Part shown: piece by piece, positions 36,331 through 48,240 of the stretch
Numbering within the stretch: position 1 is the stretch's first letter
Layout: each line of letters starts with the position of its first letter
NCBI GenBank assembly: GCA_025024175.1
Contig: QCXZ01000001.1
Location: forward strand, 23,926,942-23,990,941
DNA length: 64,000 nt
Source: Rhyzopertha dominica
Taxonomy: Eukaryota > Arthropoda > Insecta > Coleoptera > Bostrichidae
Direction: 5' to 3'
The notes under the pieces: generated by a model
The model's input: only the letters and a program-made list of their open reading frames with translations
What the model was told of the DNA's origin: nothing
Databases searched by the model: none
Program-made: the position numbers and the translations under genes

Positions 36331-36537
36331 ATGTATGATATTTTAATGGGTTTACAGGCATGTGAAGAAATGAAAAAGTATTGCCAGCCTTGACCGAGAT
36401 TTGAACTCGGGCCTTGGTAGCTCAGTGGGTAGAGCGTTTGACTAGTGTTCAAAAGGCCCGAGTTCAAATCTCGGCCAAGGCTGGCAATACTTTTTCATTT
36501 CTTCATATGCCTGTAAACCCATTAAAATATCATACAT
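36331..36537. repeat. Foldback repeat (83-bp arms) enclosing a tRNA-like sequence
   Basis: 36331-36413 is the reverse complement of 36455-36537 with about two mismatches, separated by 41 bases. The 3' half of the tRNA-like sequence (T arm and acceptor strand) is part of the right arm and is mirrored in the left arm. The arms share ATGTATGATATTTTAATGGG outward. A short direct repeat ATACTCAGAAT occurs at 36319-36329 and 36570-36580 and may mark a duplication. Such a structure could be a MITE or a product of template switching. Confidence 0.8.
36411..36482 (+). tRNA. tRNA-Thr-like (anticodon AGT), within a foldback
   Basis: A full 72-base cloverleaf is present: acceptor GCCTTGG/CCAAGGC (7 bp), D arm GCTC-AGTGGGTA-GAGC, anticodon arm TTTGA-CTAGTGT-TCAAA (5 bp, 7-base loop, anticodon AGT), variable AGGC, T arm CCGAG-TTCAAAT-CTCGG, discriminator T. 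A box and B box elements are intact. The T loop is TTCAAAT, acceptable. There is no obvious poly-T terminator directly after it; a TTTTT run occurs 9 bases downstream. Its placement inside a large inverted repeat suggests a transposon-borne or pseudo-tRNA rather than a standard gene. Confidence 0.65.
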
Positions 36538-36589
36538 GTTAATAAAAAACTCAATTCAGGCAGTAATTAATACTCAGAATGTTTAATTT

Positions 36590-37120
36590 TAGCTTCAACG
36601 CAATAGTATTACCGATTTTCAAATGCTCATGTGGTCCTATAAAAATTCAAAGGAGTTAAATCGGGCGAGCTAGCTTGCTATTTGATACAACGAGCTACTA
36701 GGAAACATGAAAATGCTAATGACCTCCATCCTGTTAAAAAAACTCCCCCGTTTCGTTTGTGCCGACACGTCGAGTCTTATTATACCTACATATCTTATAC
36801 TTTTATATACTTTATCATTAGTATTATTACGTCTACTTCCAGTGTTCCATAGGGTCAAGGTCAAGGGGTCATTGGTTTAATAAAGCATTCTAACAACTGC
36901 AAATAATTATGATCAGTCAGTTTTTTTTAACATAAACACCCTTTCATCAGAGAAATAAGTGTTGTGAAGTAAGCCTGGGTCATAAGCATACACTTAGTAA
37001 AATTTTTACCAAACTGTAAACGTCGACACTGATAATCGTCGTTTAATTCTAGGAAAAGTTCAATGGATGTTAAACAACGTAGTGTCCCTCAAGAACAGTT
37101 CAAACTTGAAAAGAAAAGCA
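36590..37120 (-). pseudogene. DDE transposase relic (DUF4817/DDE_3-like)
   Basis: On the minus strand YFSDERVFMLKK (about 36970-36930) resembles the FSDEA-F catalytic block, and SSPDLTPLNFYRTT (about 36672-36630) resembles ARSPDLTPLDFFLWG. The segment near 36990-37040 (AGTAAAATTTT, then CAAACTGTAAACGTCG) is nucleotide-similar to 16983-17012 in the relic at 16690-18160, so the two derive from related elements. Very decayed. Confidence 0.5.
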
Positions 37121-39908
37121 CATCGGTGTAGAGAAAATGAAAACTAAGATAAAATATTGTCTCTCTTCAAGCATTTAAGTCAGAATTGAAACTTGGAAAA
37201 AGGAGGAAAGGATGCAAATTTTAGTCGGGATCACCTATATATAGCTCCTCAATAACAATATAGATGGAGTAGTAATTGGAAATTTGCAAAATTTTCAATA
37301 ATGCTTGCATGAATTACAAATTACATTACTCTAAACTACTTCAACTTCGTGCCATGTCAGAGAACGGAATAATAGATCTGCACTTCTTTGATAAGAAATA
37401 CTGGCAGAGAATCTCCAGTGCTATGTCTCCGTGTTGGAAAATTTTTACAGCCCCTAGTAGAAGAGATTACGTATTTAAGAAGAGTGTTTGCGGTAGTTCA
37501 AGATAGTGTTACACTACTTATAGCCCAGATTTTTTTTGAGGGTCCGGCGCAACTACCAAATATGGGCGTTTGCGATTTCCTTCATTGTAGATACCTGAAG
37601 CGAGCAGTCCTCCTTGTACCCTAAGAGATTATTGACCTCTATATAAAATTTTAGAGACGGTATCCAACTCTAAGTTGGCGCAAACGGTAGTCCGTCTTTT
37701 CAAGTGCATTGTTTTTAAATCATAGTACAAATTAGCCATATTGAATTCCAAAAATCAAGTTATATCGTGACGATATTCTTTGATCGTGACCAACCCGACC
37801 TTATAAAATTATTCAGTTTAATAAAATTGGATAATCAAAAGCAACTAAAATCAAACCCCATAACCAGTTTATACACGACAGTGAAATTATTATTTGTTGA
37901 ATCAGAGAATGGTTTATTTAAAGCCATGTTTGATCGTAATATAATTAAATACACATACCATGTAGTGTACATTATTTGAGAGCTAGCTTGTTGTTGCTGA
38001 CAGTAAAATGTTAATAATTGTATATTTGCTGCGATATTATGTTTTATTATTTAAAGTTTGCATAGAGAAATATTGGATGGGCTGCTATTGATGTAACACT
38101 TTATTTAATACAACTTACGTAACGGAAACGGTACAACTTTTGATTAGTATCTGCTCTATCTACTACTATAGATTTGTTCCTTTTTCAGCTTAATTTCGCA
38201 TCAAAAATGATCTAGATATGGTACTATACTTGGAGAAAATCTAAACTATGCCTTCGTTGCCGCTTAAATAATATCCGAAGAGATCTATTATCTATTTCAA
38301 TGTTTTAACGCAGCCTTCAGTAATCATGCTAGAGCTTCTTTGTAGTTTCTGTACCTGCCTTTCCCGTTGACCAAGAAAAGAAACCACTATTGGTACAGTG
38401 TGTTACAAACAACATCGAGTTGGATGATCCGGGTAGTACGGTAAATACAATTAGTGTTTTTTTTGCTAGCAGTGTGATGTGAACTAGTCGGAGTGTGATC
38501 TAACTCCGGCAAGCAAGTAAGCAATTTGAGCAATAGAAATAAAAATAATTTTGAGTAGGGATCTGGGGATCTGATGTAACGCCTAACTTTATTTTGAAAG
38601 CCTTCTCATTCGTGCAGTTTTGTCACAAATAAGACCAGAAGCTGATAGACAATTCTGGACAAATTAGTACTTGCCACATTGCCTTTGCATTTGATTCTAC
38701 TAAATACTGATCATTGCGTTTTGTGGGAGAGATTAGAAGCTATCGCTTTCATACAATTACCTGTTTTACTGTTAAATTCTTAGATTACTCACAGAAAACA
38801 CTGCGTCTTATATTGCAATTTCTNGATCTCTTTCCATCAGCTGTACCTGAGAGTTTCAATATGGGACTACTCTAAACACTATTGATATTTATCAGCCATC
38901 TGCTGTAACTATTAAACAGTAATGTACGCTTTGACTTACAACTATATTTGTGCTTTAATCTTTCAAAGGTTTTTCACGTCTTCAAAATTTTATCGTTTTA
39001 CGTATTGAATATTCTGTGTAAACCACTACGTCATTTTGGTATCTTCTGTTAGTGGAAAATGTAATATTTCATTTCTAAGCAATGGAGCTGTTTGAAAAGA
39101 GACATACAAAATCAATACGAATGCTTGGTCGCTACATTTTATCTTTGAACCAGAAACTCACATCATTTGATACTTGGGACCAGAATGGAGGTTGAATATG
39201 GCGTACGACAATATGTTTGAGAGAATGAATTAATGTATAAAATATATTCACTATACCTTTTATGAAATTATCAAAGTCAGTCAGAGTACTGCAGCAGAAA
39301 GAGTCAATAATGTAGATGGGTACATTATGTCACCTTATCGTGTCAATCAATTTGACTACGCCTATGCATACCACGCGATTTGTTGCTTCATAACCTTAAA
39401 ATTGCATATGAACGAAGTATGCACTAATTTTTAAGTGTTAGAGAAATTTAGTACTAAAAACACTTCGATATGAAATGTCACTCATTTTATTTATTGGTGT
39501 CAAGGAACAATCACAAGACGCGCAACTAACCATATTTTTAGGCGTTATACCCTTTAAATACAAAACTGACTTCTGAGCTAATGGCAATAGTAACTACGAA
39601 CAACCAAAACAATACGGGTTCAACATGGTCGTTATCTTCCCATTTATATGTGCAAAAACATGCGCAAAGCTCCTTCCTGTCAGTTTTATATTCAAAGCAT
39701 TTTATGGACTCTCCTTGTAGAAGGTATTACCAGACATTTTCATCATGAATATCTACTACCTATATTATGGTTTAGGCCAAGATTCAAGACCCGCTTGTAG
39801 AAAGAGTATTGTGAGCTTTCTACTCGAAGCTATCCGTATTTTGTCCCTGAAAGCGCTATATGTTAACGAATAATTACTCAATACTCGTACGTAATTACTA
39901 CCGATCAC
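37121..39908. other. Unassigned AT-rich DNA
   Basis: Frames at 37276-37624 and 37767-37979 are not recognisable. No repeat ends or RNA signatures seen. One ambiguous base lies at 38824. Confidence 0.4.
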
Positions 39909-40664
39909 CAGAGCTGGGACGATTATAGCTTAAAAGTAATCGATAACGATTACGATTAATTGCCTTCATTTCTGTATCGATTACGATTACAATTACATGG
40001 CATCATTTTTGTAATAGATTACGATTACAATTACATGCCATCATTCTAGAAATCGATTACGATTACATTGCGATTACCTGTGCGCGTAGTTTAAGAAATG
40101 ATCACAGAAAAAAAATTGAGTGAACAACTGCACCACAGATCTTACACACGCGCGATGCATACGATCCATGACTAAAAGTATTAGAAAAGCAAACATGTAA
40201 AAACTTAAATTTAGATTCAGTTTAAATTTTTATGAGATTACGTATTATTCACAAAAAAATCTTATATGCAGATATACATATACCTTGAGAACACAATTTT
40301 GTACCTTGCTACTTTGCATCACAGATCAAAAAAACTACGATACCTGCCCACTTTTATGTTACCCCAGTTGTGCTAGAAGCGGAAACCTCCCAGAGATTGC
40401 GGCACTAAATTACAGATTTCTAATCTAACGATCTTGTCAGTAGAGAAAACACAACACAATTACATTTCGATTACAATTACGATTGCAATTACTGTGATTC
40501 TAGAATGTAATTGATTACGATTACAATTACATGCCATCATTTTTGTAATCGATTACAATTACAATTACATTTATCGTAAATATAATCGATTATAATTACA
40601 GTTACATAAAAATGTATTCAATTACGTAATTTAATTAAAAGTAATCGATTACTTCCCAGCTCTG
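39909..40664. mobile_element. hAT-type MITE with internal ATTACGATTAC repeats
   Basis: The ends are CAGAGCTGGGA at 39909 and TCCCAGCTCTG ending at 40664. Flanking 8-mers CCGATCAC (39901-39908) and CTGATCAC (40665-40672) fit a hAT target-site duplication with one mismatch. Both subterminal regions contain TAAAAGTAATCGATTAC-like sequence. The interior has many copies of AATCGATTACGATTACAATT, some separated by ACATGCCATCATTTTTGTA. No coding capacity. Confidence 0.8.
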
Positions 40665-41744
40665 CTGATCACTATACACAGAATAATCAACTTTGGTATC
40701 GTCATAGTACACAACTGGTTCTCTATAGATAGAGGTTCCAAACTAACCGGTAGGTAGGGCAGCTTTCCATGGAAGTATTTTTGCATTATGTTCTATGAAG
40801 AACGTTGGCTAAATAATTCACTACTTTTCAATTTAAAACCATTTAGATACTACGATTGTATTGTAATAGCCTTTCAGATTATTCAAAGCATTATTTTACG
40901 GTCTCATTAAGTTTTAGAGCTTTTCGGTAAATGTGTGCTTTTGTGAGGCTCCTGGCCTTTAACTACTGTTAGAAAATTGATAGACTGGGATCATAGTTTT
41001 GTTCCTGATTGTAAAACAGAACACGTGAGCGAGAAAGTGTGAACAGCGTGTATCCATTTTTGTTGTATAAAAAGTAAGATTGCGTTTAATTTAAATGTGC
41101 ATTAATCCTTGAACTCCATTGTTTATTTTTTTAAATCTCGAAGTTCCCAGAGGTACCGCGATTTTTTAAATAGCGAGACTTCATATATCCTAACCTACAT
41201 GGATAATATGTAGTTAATATATAGTTTACTTGTCCTTACTCTATATTTCATGCTAATCCTACCTGAAGTCCTACTCAAATTTTCCGAATGATGTACAACG
41301 GAAAAGCCGTGTTTCAGACTGTTAGCATTAAAACGTTTAAAAACATTTCTCATTACTAACTTTTAATCAACTTTCCAATGCTCAAAGCACAGAAAAAGCC
41401 GTTTTATTCATTTATTTCTTTCCATAAATTACAAATTACCTAAATGTGACGTTATAATCTATGTGAAAAAAAATTCTGCTATAACATGCAGTCACGAATT
41501 TAGTATTTACTCTTTAACCTCTAAACATAGTCGGCCGTTGAATGATTGCATTGTTTTATTTTTTCACATTTGTGCGTTAGTTGTGTTTCTTCCACTCTAA
41601 TTTGCTTCTTTAACATTAACTTGAGCCTCTACATTTTCGAGTGAACATTTGTTTCAAAGCGTATACCGTCGGAGAATTATATCAAATTAGTTGTCAGGAC
41701 CAAAGGAAAACGTATTTGAATAACACCGTGCTAATCAGCAAATT
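40665..41744. other. Unassigned AT-rich DNA
   Basis: No gene, element end or RNA motif recognised. Confidence 0.4.
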
Positions 41745-41990
41745 GGAAGAAGAGGTCTCGTTTCTTGCCCACCGAGGTCACCTGACTTAACTCATCTTGA
41801 CTTTTATATTGGAGCTCATCAGGAGTTTAGTTTATGTCAAGATATCTCAAGCCTGACCTGTATTATTCCGCAAAACTGTGGCTCCAATGGAAGCCGATTG
41901 CAGTACTATTCAGACAGGCACGCTTTTAATTGTAAAAAGTGCTAGCTGCATTTTGAACGATTTCCACAATTAATGTTATGTTCAAAATAT
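41745..41990 (+). pseudogene. DDE transposase C-terminal relic (DUF4817/DDE_3 family)
   Basis: On the plus strand IGRRGLVSCPPRSPDLTHLD (from about 41746), then FYIGAHQEFS, matches the WIGRRGPV-WPPRSPDLTPLDFFLWG--K signature. The downstream LTCIIPQNCGSNGSRLQYYS may correspond to the C-terminal helix region. The rest of the gene is missing. Confidence 0.7.
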
Positions 41991-43582
41991 TTTTTTATTA
42001 ATAAAACAATGTAGCTGATCTGTTATACATTTTCTGTCACAAATATTTCGTTGAAAGTTTAGTTTCGGTCACATGTGTACAACTTATTTTCAACATAAAA
42101 CTGGTTAAGGAAAATTGACCTTTAAACCACCGTTATGTTGTGATGTAACACAGCATATATTTAAAGTTTCAACTAGATTTTGCTCCGATAAAGTTTTAAC
42201 AAAGTCAATCTCAAAAAAACTGTTATCTTGTATAACGTAAAACATAATTTGATTCAGTAATCGCCAGAAATTTTAAGGTTTTAAATTAATATAGTTTTCG
42301 GGGATGCGTTTTCAAGGGGTCATAGTTCCTTTAATAATCCATAATAATACTTTTATATAGCCGACAATCAAATTTTAAAATTCTAGCTACGCCACTGACC
42401 GAGATAAAGTATCGAGGTGTAGCGTATTTGTTGTTTCATTGTCAACAAAATATCAGACGGTATTCATTTTCTCAGTACTCACACAAATCTTATATATGCC
42501 GCGAGCGCAAAACTTTTTGTTTACTGTATTTGGAAATTTACCGCATTGTTCAAAACATGAATGATATTTGCCTCGAAGCCGGGTCGTCGCAAAGGTCGGG
42601 TTAAGGATAAAAACTGCGGCGAAGGTCGCGATTAGTACTTATGCATTTTCCTCATACATTAGAAGCAGTAAAATGTGGACATCCCGCACTGACGAGGCGA
42701 AAATTTCTTTTGTTTCTGGTTGCTGATAATCACTTTACCGCTTTCAGGCACCACGGTAGCACGACATTTTTTTTCTAGGCGTTGTGCGCCAAGTTCCCGA
42801 CACAAATAAGTGAAGTATAATGTGTCACAGCACCACCGTTGATTTATAGAGCGGGAGACAAAAAGTTCATTCAGGTCACGCATTTTTCAGAGGAAAAGTT
42901 ACGGCGCCGACCAGCCTCATTTAACAGCGATTCTTCTTTCATTTTATCGAGACCTTCTACTTAAATTGCAAATTTTCATTAACGACGTTTCCAGATCTCA
43001 ATCTTGAAATTAGGATAGTCGGTATTAAATTTGCATTTTTCACAGAATCACTCTAGTTTGCTTGTCACGGCCGTATGTCCGCTCTCTCGCCTCAAGCAAG
43101 GATGAATGTGAACAGTGCGACTTAAAATTCTAAAGAACCACAACGCTTCATGTATTTGTATAAAGAAGGCAGAAAATAATATTTGAATAAAATTTAACGT
43201 AAATGAATAAATTATATCCTAAATAGTGTTGCGAGTATGGTGAAAAAGGTCGAAGAAAATGACTACCATTGACGCGTTTGGTCGATCCAGGATTATTCAA
43301 GGTACCTAACTTGCAATCTTCGCGACAATTTAAGAAAATTTGGGATTCTTTTGCTACAGCAACAGAAGTTTTAGTTGCCTGACAAACTGATTGAATGCTA
43401 CCACACTGGCTCCGCTACACAAAGGTTGTCGTTTGCAATGTTGTCAGGCCAGTTTGAACTGGGGAACTTCTTCTGATTTACTAGTGGGTCCAGATTTTGC
43501 GAGTGCACTGATGGACGTAAACATGTTAGATGGTGAAAGGCAAAATCTAGGGTTTGCTTTGGAACGCCATTCTGATGGTATG
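41991..43582. other. Unassigned intergenic DNA
   Basis: Open frames at 42659-42883 and 43391-43594 show no known domain. The latter is less AT-rich and abuts the TIR element that follows, so it may belong to an older insertion. Confidence 0.35.
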
Positions 43583-45217
43583 CGCCACAGATAAAACTGT
43601 TTGTTTGGATTTATAAAATCAATTTGTTTGACTTATATTTCTTTAGGCCCAACAAATTTATCTTCAAACAAACAAATTTTCTTTGTAAGAAGAATATCAG
43701 TTTGTTTGCAACTATATTACCATTTATTTGAGATTGAACAGAACTTGCGTGTTCAAGTAACCTAATAATTATTTGAGCGAATTAAATATTATTTATCACA
43801 GTCAAACAATTTATTCCAATGAGTTAAAATTTCAAATATTTAAATTAAATCCTTTGAAGAATTATATCAACAAAAGTAAATGATTGTTTCTAATAAATAT
43901 ACCTTTCGTTAAATCCGTGTTCCATTTTGTTATTCAAATATTTAAATGTTCAACTCAAACATACCTATTGTTACAGCAAACAACATGTATTTAAATAGAA
44001 TAAATGATGCTTTAATGCAACAATCTATTTCGGATTCAAATAAATAATTGTTTGAATTTGCGCGTGTCACTAGCAAAGTGGGAGTTTGCAATTCCGCTTC
44101 TTTAGCCATTGTTGGGCACTGGACAGAATGCATCAAGGTAAATCGGGAAAAGCCGCCGTTATTTGTTTCTTATTATTGTTAGTTTATTTGATTAAATTGT
44201 GAAACAAAAGAGGAAGATGGCCACAGATTTTAAAAGTAAGTATGAACCCTAAATAAATTATTTGCTTAATATGATGTGAAAAATAAGACATTTAAACAAG
44301 CACATGATCGTGATTAGTGATAATACAAAGTTAACGCAAGCTCTGTTACAAAATGACTATCTATGATACGTAAGGATGTTCATTACGGCGTTGTTTTTCT
44401 ACATCTTGAAGTAGGTATATGTTAGTAAAGTCTGCAAAGTAAAGTGACCTATTTGTACCAAACTAGTATTACAAATAATGCGTTATTTATTGAGTATATA
44501 TGTAATACTAAAATGGAACACATTTATCACGCTATTGGAACCAGTAGATGTGTGATTGTCCTTTAAATTAAAATAAATATCATACTTTCCATTTGCATTA
44601 TATTCGTAGATATAAGTAGCAAAATTTACGTTATAAACGGACTTGTCTAGGTTAGGCTGATTTAAATCAGATGTTTTTTACTAAACCAAATATGACACGA
44701 ACATGAACTAGAACATTAAATTTTTGAATTTGACACCAAACTGAAAGTTGACACAACAAACTGTGATATTTTTATATACGATTGATTTATTTAACCACAA
44801 GTGGGTCAATCAAAATTTATTTCTTTAACCTAAAAAAATTATTTATATGTTTAAAGGGCTTGTTTGAATGCAGTATTTTTACAATAACAGAGATAATGAA
44901 ATGAACATATGAATTCTTGCAAAGAAATATTTATTTGGTACGCAGAGATTCACTTACCTCTTCTCTGATTCCAAACAAATATTTGTTTCAGTCAAATATA
45001 ATCATATGTTTATTCCAAACATCTTCATGGTTTAGTGAAACAAATAATTATTCTACAAAGGAAATGATTATTCTCGATTCAATGTGTATATTATGTTAAA
45101 TAAATGTTATTTTAACCGCGTCAAGAACTTTGAGGGTTTGATACAAAACAACAAACAAATAATTTGTTTGCTCCAAATATATTTTTTTCTTCCAAACAAA
45201 TTGTTCTCTCTGTGGCG
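43583..45217. mobile_element. 1.6-kb TIR element rich in CAAACAAAT motifs
   Basis: The left end CGCCACAGATAAAAC, then TGTTTGTTTGGA, is mirrored at the right end by TCCAAACAAATTGTTCTCTC, then TGTGGCG (to 45217), giving about 27-bp imperfect TIRs. The interior repeatedly shows AAACAAAT and ATTTGTTTG in both orientations. No transposase is recognised. An ATG in GAAGATGGCC at 44217, followed by a GTAAGT donor at 44236, could be a short first exon (MATDFK). The target-site duplication is unclear, so the superfamily is unassigned. Confidence 0.5.
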
Positions 45218-45889
45218 GGGAGTTAACGAGTATTTGAAGTAAAATCTTCTGGTGTTGATTTAGATCTACAACTTATTACTATACCAAGGTTTCTCAACCC
45301 TATATAGATCTTTAAATGACCATGCAACCAAATCTGAAAATTCCCACCAAGTTGAATGTGTTACATACTCGGTCAACGCATCACTGAAAAGAAGAGAAAA
45401 ATAACTGGAACGTTCACTGGTCACTAAGAGTGCAGCCGCGAAAAGAAACGGAACTGTTACTGGCTGGTGTGGAACTATCTCTCTCGCACTCACTGCGGTA
45501 AATGTAAAATATTGATCTTTTTCCCAGGCTCAAACATTTGAAAGAGAAGCCTAATATCGCCACCAATGATTTTTTAAGTACGAATCCAAAATTAGATGTA
45601 TATTACTGTCAAAATACACAAATTTTTGTAAATATTTTTTATATATGAAATATGTATTTGCTTATCCTGCCAATGTCATTTTGTATATACTAAAAAAACC
45701 TTTTTACAGAAAAAATTCTTTAGAAAAAGTTGCGAATGTTTGGAAATTGGTACCAACAGAAAATTTTCCTGTCATAGCAGACAAAAGTAGTTTCGGATCA
45801 ACATGTTGCGACTACGGTTCGAAAACTGCAGATTTCTGACTTTTTTTAATTTAAAACACTTGACTCAAATACACTAATTAAGTCTAGAC

Positions 45890-46235
45890 ACAACTAGCTC
45901 AAAACTCTACTGTTTTAACACTGCTAATTCACTAAACCACTATACTGCACACACTAGCACTAAAAACAACTGCTTCACTAAGCCTTCTGCTCGCCTTATA
46001 AGCGCTATTCGAATTCAGAACAGCCCGCGCTTTCTCAGTTGAGCTATTTATCCATTTATCCATCCAAAAGCGACACCTTCCAGACGCTATCGAAACTTCG
46101 CGAAGGTCCCATTGATAGAATTCTCCGGAGAGTCTCAATATTCCCTGCCATCTGTCTGTCGCTAGGATCACTGCTTGCAGTGTTCTACTACACCGCATGC
46201 CTGCAACTCCGGTCCACTGATGGCGCTAATGCCGC
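45890..46235 (-). repeat. LTR- or promoter-like block X
   Basis: The minus strand holds CGCTTATAAGGCGAGC, a TATA-like box, followed by AGTGCTAGTGTGTGCAGTAT then AGTGGTTTAGTGAATTAGC. A related arrangement with a better TATA box occurs at 54205-54570. Downstream on the minus strand an ATG opens MTGKFSVGTNFQTFATFSKE, which is vaguely like the N-terminus of some insect transposon proteins. It could be a solo LTR or an element promoter. Confidence 0.3.
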
Positions 46236-46559
46236 AACTATATGTTTTGTCAAAAAGTTTTCTCAGATCCTGATCATGTAAAAATAATTACCGCACATCA
46301 CTAACTGAACAACATATTTGTTACTTATTGTTACTATCAACATCTGATTTGACGCCTAAAATAAAAAAATATTACAACAGAAGCAATGTTAGAAATCACA
46401 TTACGTACCTCAGTTTTTATTTATATTTTGATGTAAGATACACAAACTGCAATTTTTATTCTTTATTTAGTATTGTTTTATTATTTTACTAAACAACAAT
46501 TATAGTTCATAAAATTGTGTTTTATTGCACACATCTTAAAAGTTACTAAAATAAAAACT

Positions 46560-46770
46560 GTCAGTGGTCAGCCAAAGATGTCTGAACCGTTCGTTTGGTC
46601 CGACTGATAAAAAAGTTGAGAAGTTTTGTACTCTTCTTGACGCCCTGTTCCAACAGGGCTACGCCAGACCTCACACTACTTCACTTTCCAAGAGATGTGT
46701 GTGGACTTGTCGTCAAAATAATGTTTATGGCATAACATGTGTAACGATTGCCACAGCCATGAAAGACTAG
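46560..46770 (+). pseudogene. Tc1/mariner transposase fragment
   Basis: The plus-strand frame contains ALFQQGYARPHTTSLSKR, closely resembling the FQQDNARPHTA block around the second catalytic Asp. Here that Asp reads Gly (QQG for QQD), so the fragment is catalytically dead. No flanking transposase domains remain. Confidence 0.6.
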
Positions 46771-47955
46771 ATCAATTGCAAATATGTGTTCAATAGACAA
46801 CACTGGAAATAATAATCTTTTCTTCTCATGAGACAAAAATAAGCACTAAATAAACGCCAACATAATTCGAAACATTGTTTCTTATTTAACTTTCATGCTT
46901 TTGAGCTCCAGTATAGAACCATTTTAAAAGTGTGTATTGCTTACAACAACCAAAAGTTAATCACAAACTGTATATACTTTAGTATATTCATTGTTAAGAA
47001 TGGTAAGGGCAATGTACCGATCGAAGACAAAAAAAAAGTGGGAATGGTACAACGGTACAACCATTAACGTTTGTTACGCTTACGATAATGCTTGCACGTT
47101 CGCAGTAAGTAAAAACGAAGTTATCCATATACAGTAAAAGTTTTGCCAAAAATGAATGTTTTTGAATACATTCCTGAAATCTATTGATATGTTGATGATG
47201 TTCAGTCACGGTTTTAGCACGTGCGTAGTAGTAATGTTGTCCACTTCCGAACGTACTAATACATACTAGTCTATGGATTACATATACATTTGTATTTAAA
47301 ATAACTCAAAAAGAAATATGAACAACTTAAAATCTATTGAAAAACAACCAGAAGAGATTCCGAAAGAATTCATTATTAGCCTAGAATAGTATACTTATAG
47401 ACAGTGACATAGTAACAGATTTAGGTGCCCCATTTTCACATATAGGCCTCGTTGCACAAACTTTGTTACTAATATTTTCTCAATTATCTGTGACGTTCTA
47501 TGTAGTCTAAATCTTATGCCATTTCTAAAATTGGCGTATATAATTTTAGAATCTTTTTACCAAATTCAAAAAGCGTTTACATACATCAGTAAGCCACACA
47601 CAACTGTATTGAATTCAATTTAAAGAAGCATTTGTTAAATGTTGCCTTTTACAAACACTATAAAAATGTTTTGCTTTGCCTATACTTAATTTGGCTTTTA
47701 CAGAAGCCAAAACTATTTAATCGTGAAATATGTAAGAATACTCCACTAGGGAATCTAGATTTGCCCATCACAGTCTTATAACCACAATATTCTGTGTAGA
47801 AGTTTCATCTTTATACTCTTGGTGTTGTGAAATATCTTGGGACTATTTTTTTTAATTCCAAACCGAGCCTGTAGATTATTTGTAAACAACTCCTCCACAG
47901 AGCCCAAGCAAGCAGGGTTAAAACGCTACTGTTAATTTGTTCGAACGAATTTCCA
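46771..47955. other. Unassigned AT-rich DNA
   Basis: Frame 46994-47209 on the minus strand is unrecognised. No other signal seen. Confidence 0.4.
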
Positions 47956-48240
47956 TTTGAATTGAATTGTCACTAACCCCGTGTGTGGTCGGCAATGCAC
48001 GCCCAATTAGCAAAATTAAATTGCTCGAATCATTAATAATGGCAGCGGTAAAACCGGGAGGTGTCGAGGTGTCCATTACAATAATGGCAAATTCATTAGC
48101 AGTTGAAGTGCAAAGTGGTCGCTCATTTAAATTCGCTGATATAACTAAGTTTAATCCGTTTCGTTGCCCTTATCGAGCCTGTCATCCTGTTTTATCGGCG
48201 ACCCACCATGATTCCAAACAAGAACAGACTGCTGTGTCTA
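47956..48240. promoter_or_regulatory. Possible conserved non-coding element
   Basis: A less AT-rich island contains clustered homeodomain-like TAAT/ATTA cores (CCAATTAGC, CATTAATAATGGC, CCATTACAATAATGG) and almost no homopolymers. It also contains the 101-codon frame 47967-48272, which has no domain I recognise. The composition and site clustering resemble developmental enhancers, but conservation cannot be judged from one sequence. A short real protein is the alternative. Confidence 0.25.

Noticed and set aside
41805..41840. CTCATCAGG (minus-strand CTGATGAG) as a hammerhead
   Set aside because: No GAAA or stem II follows at the required distance. It falls inside transposase-derived sequence.
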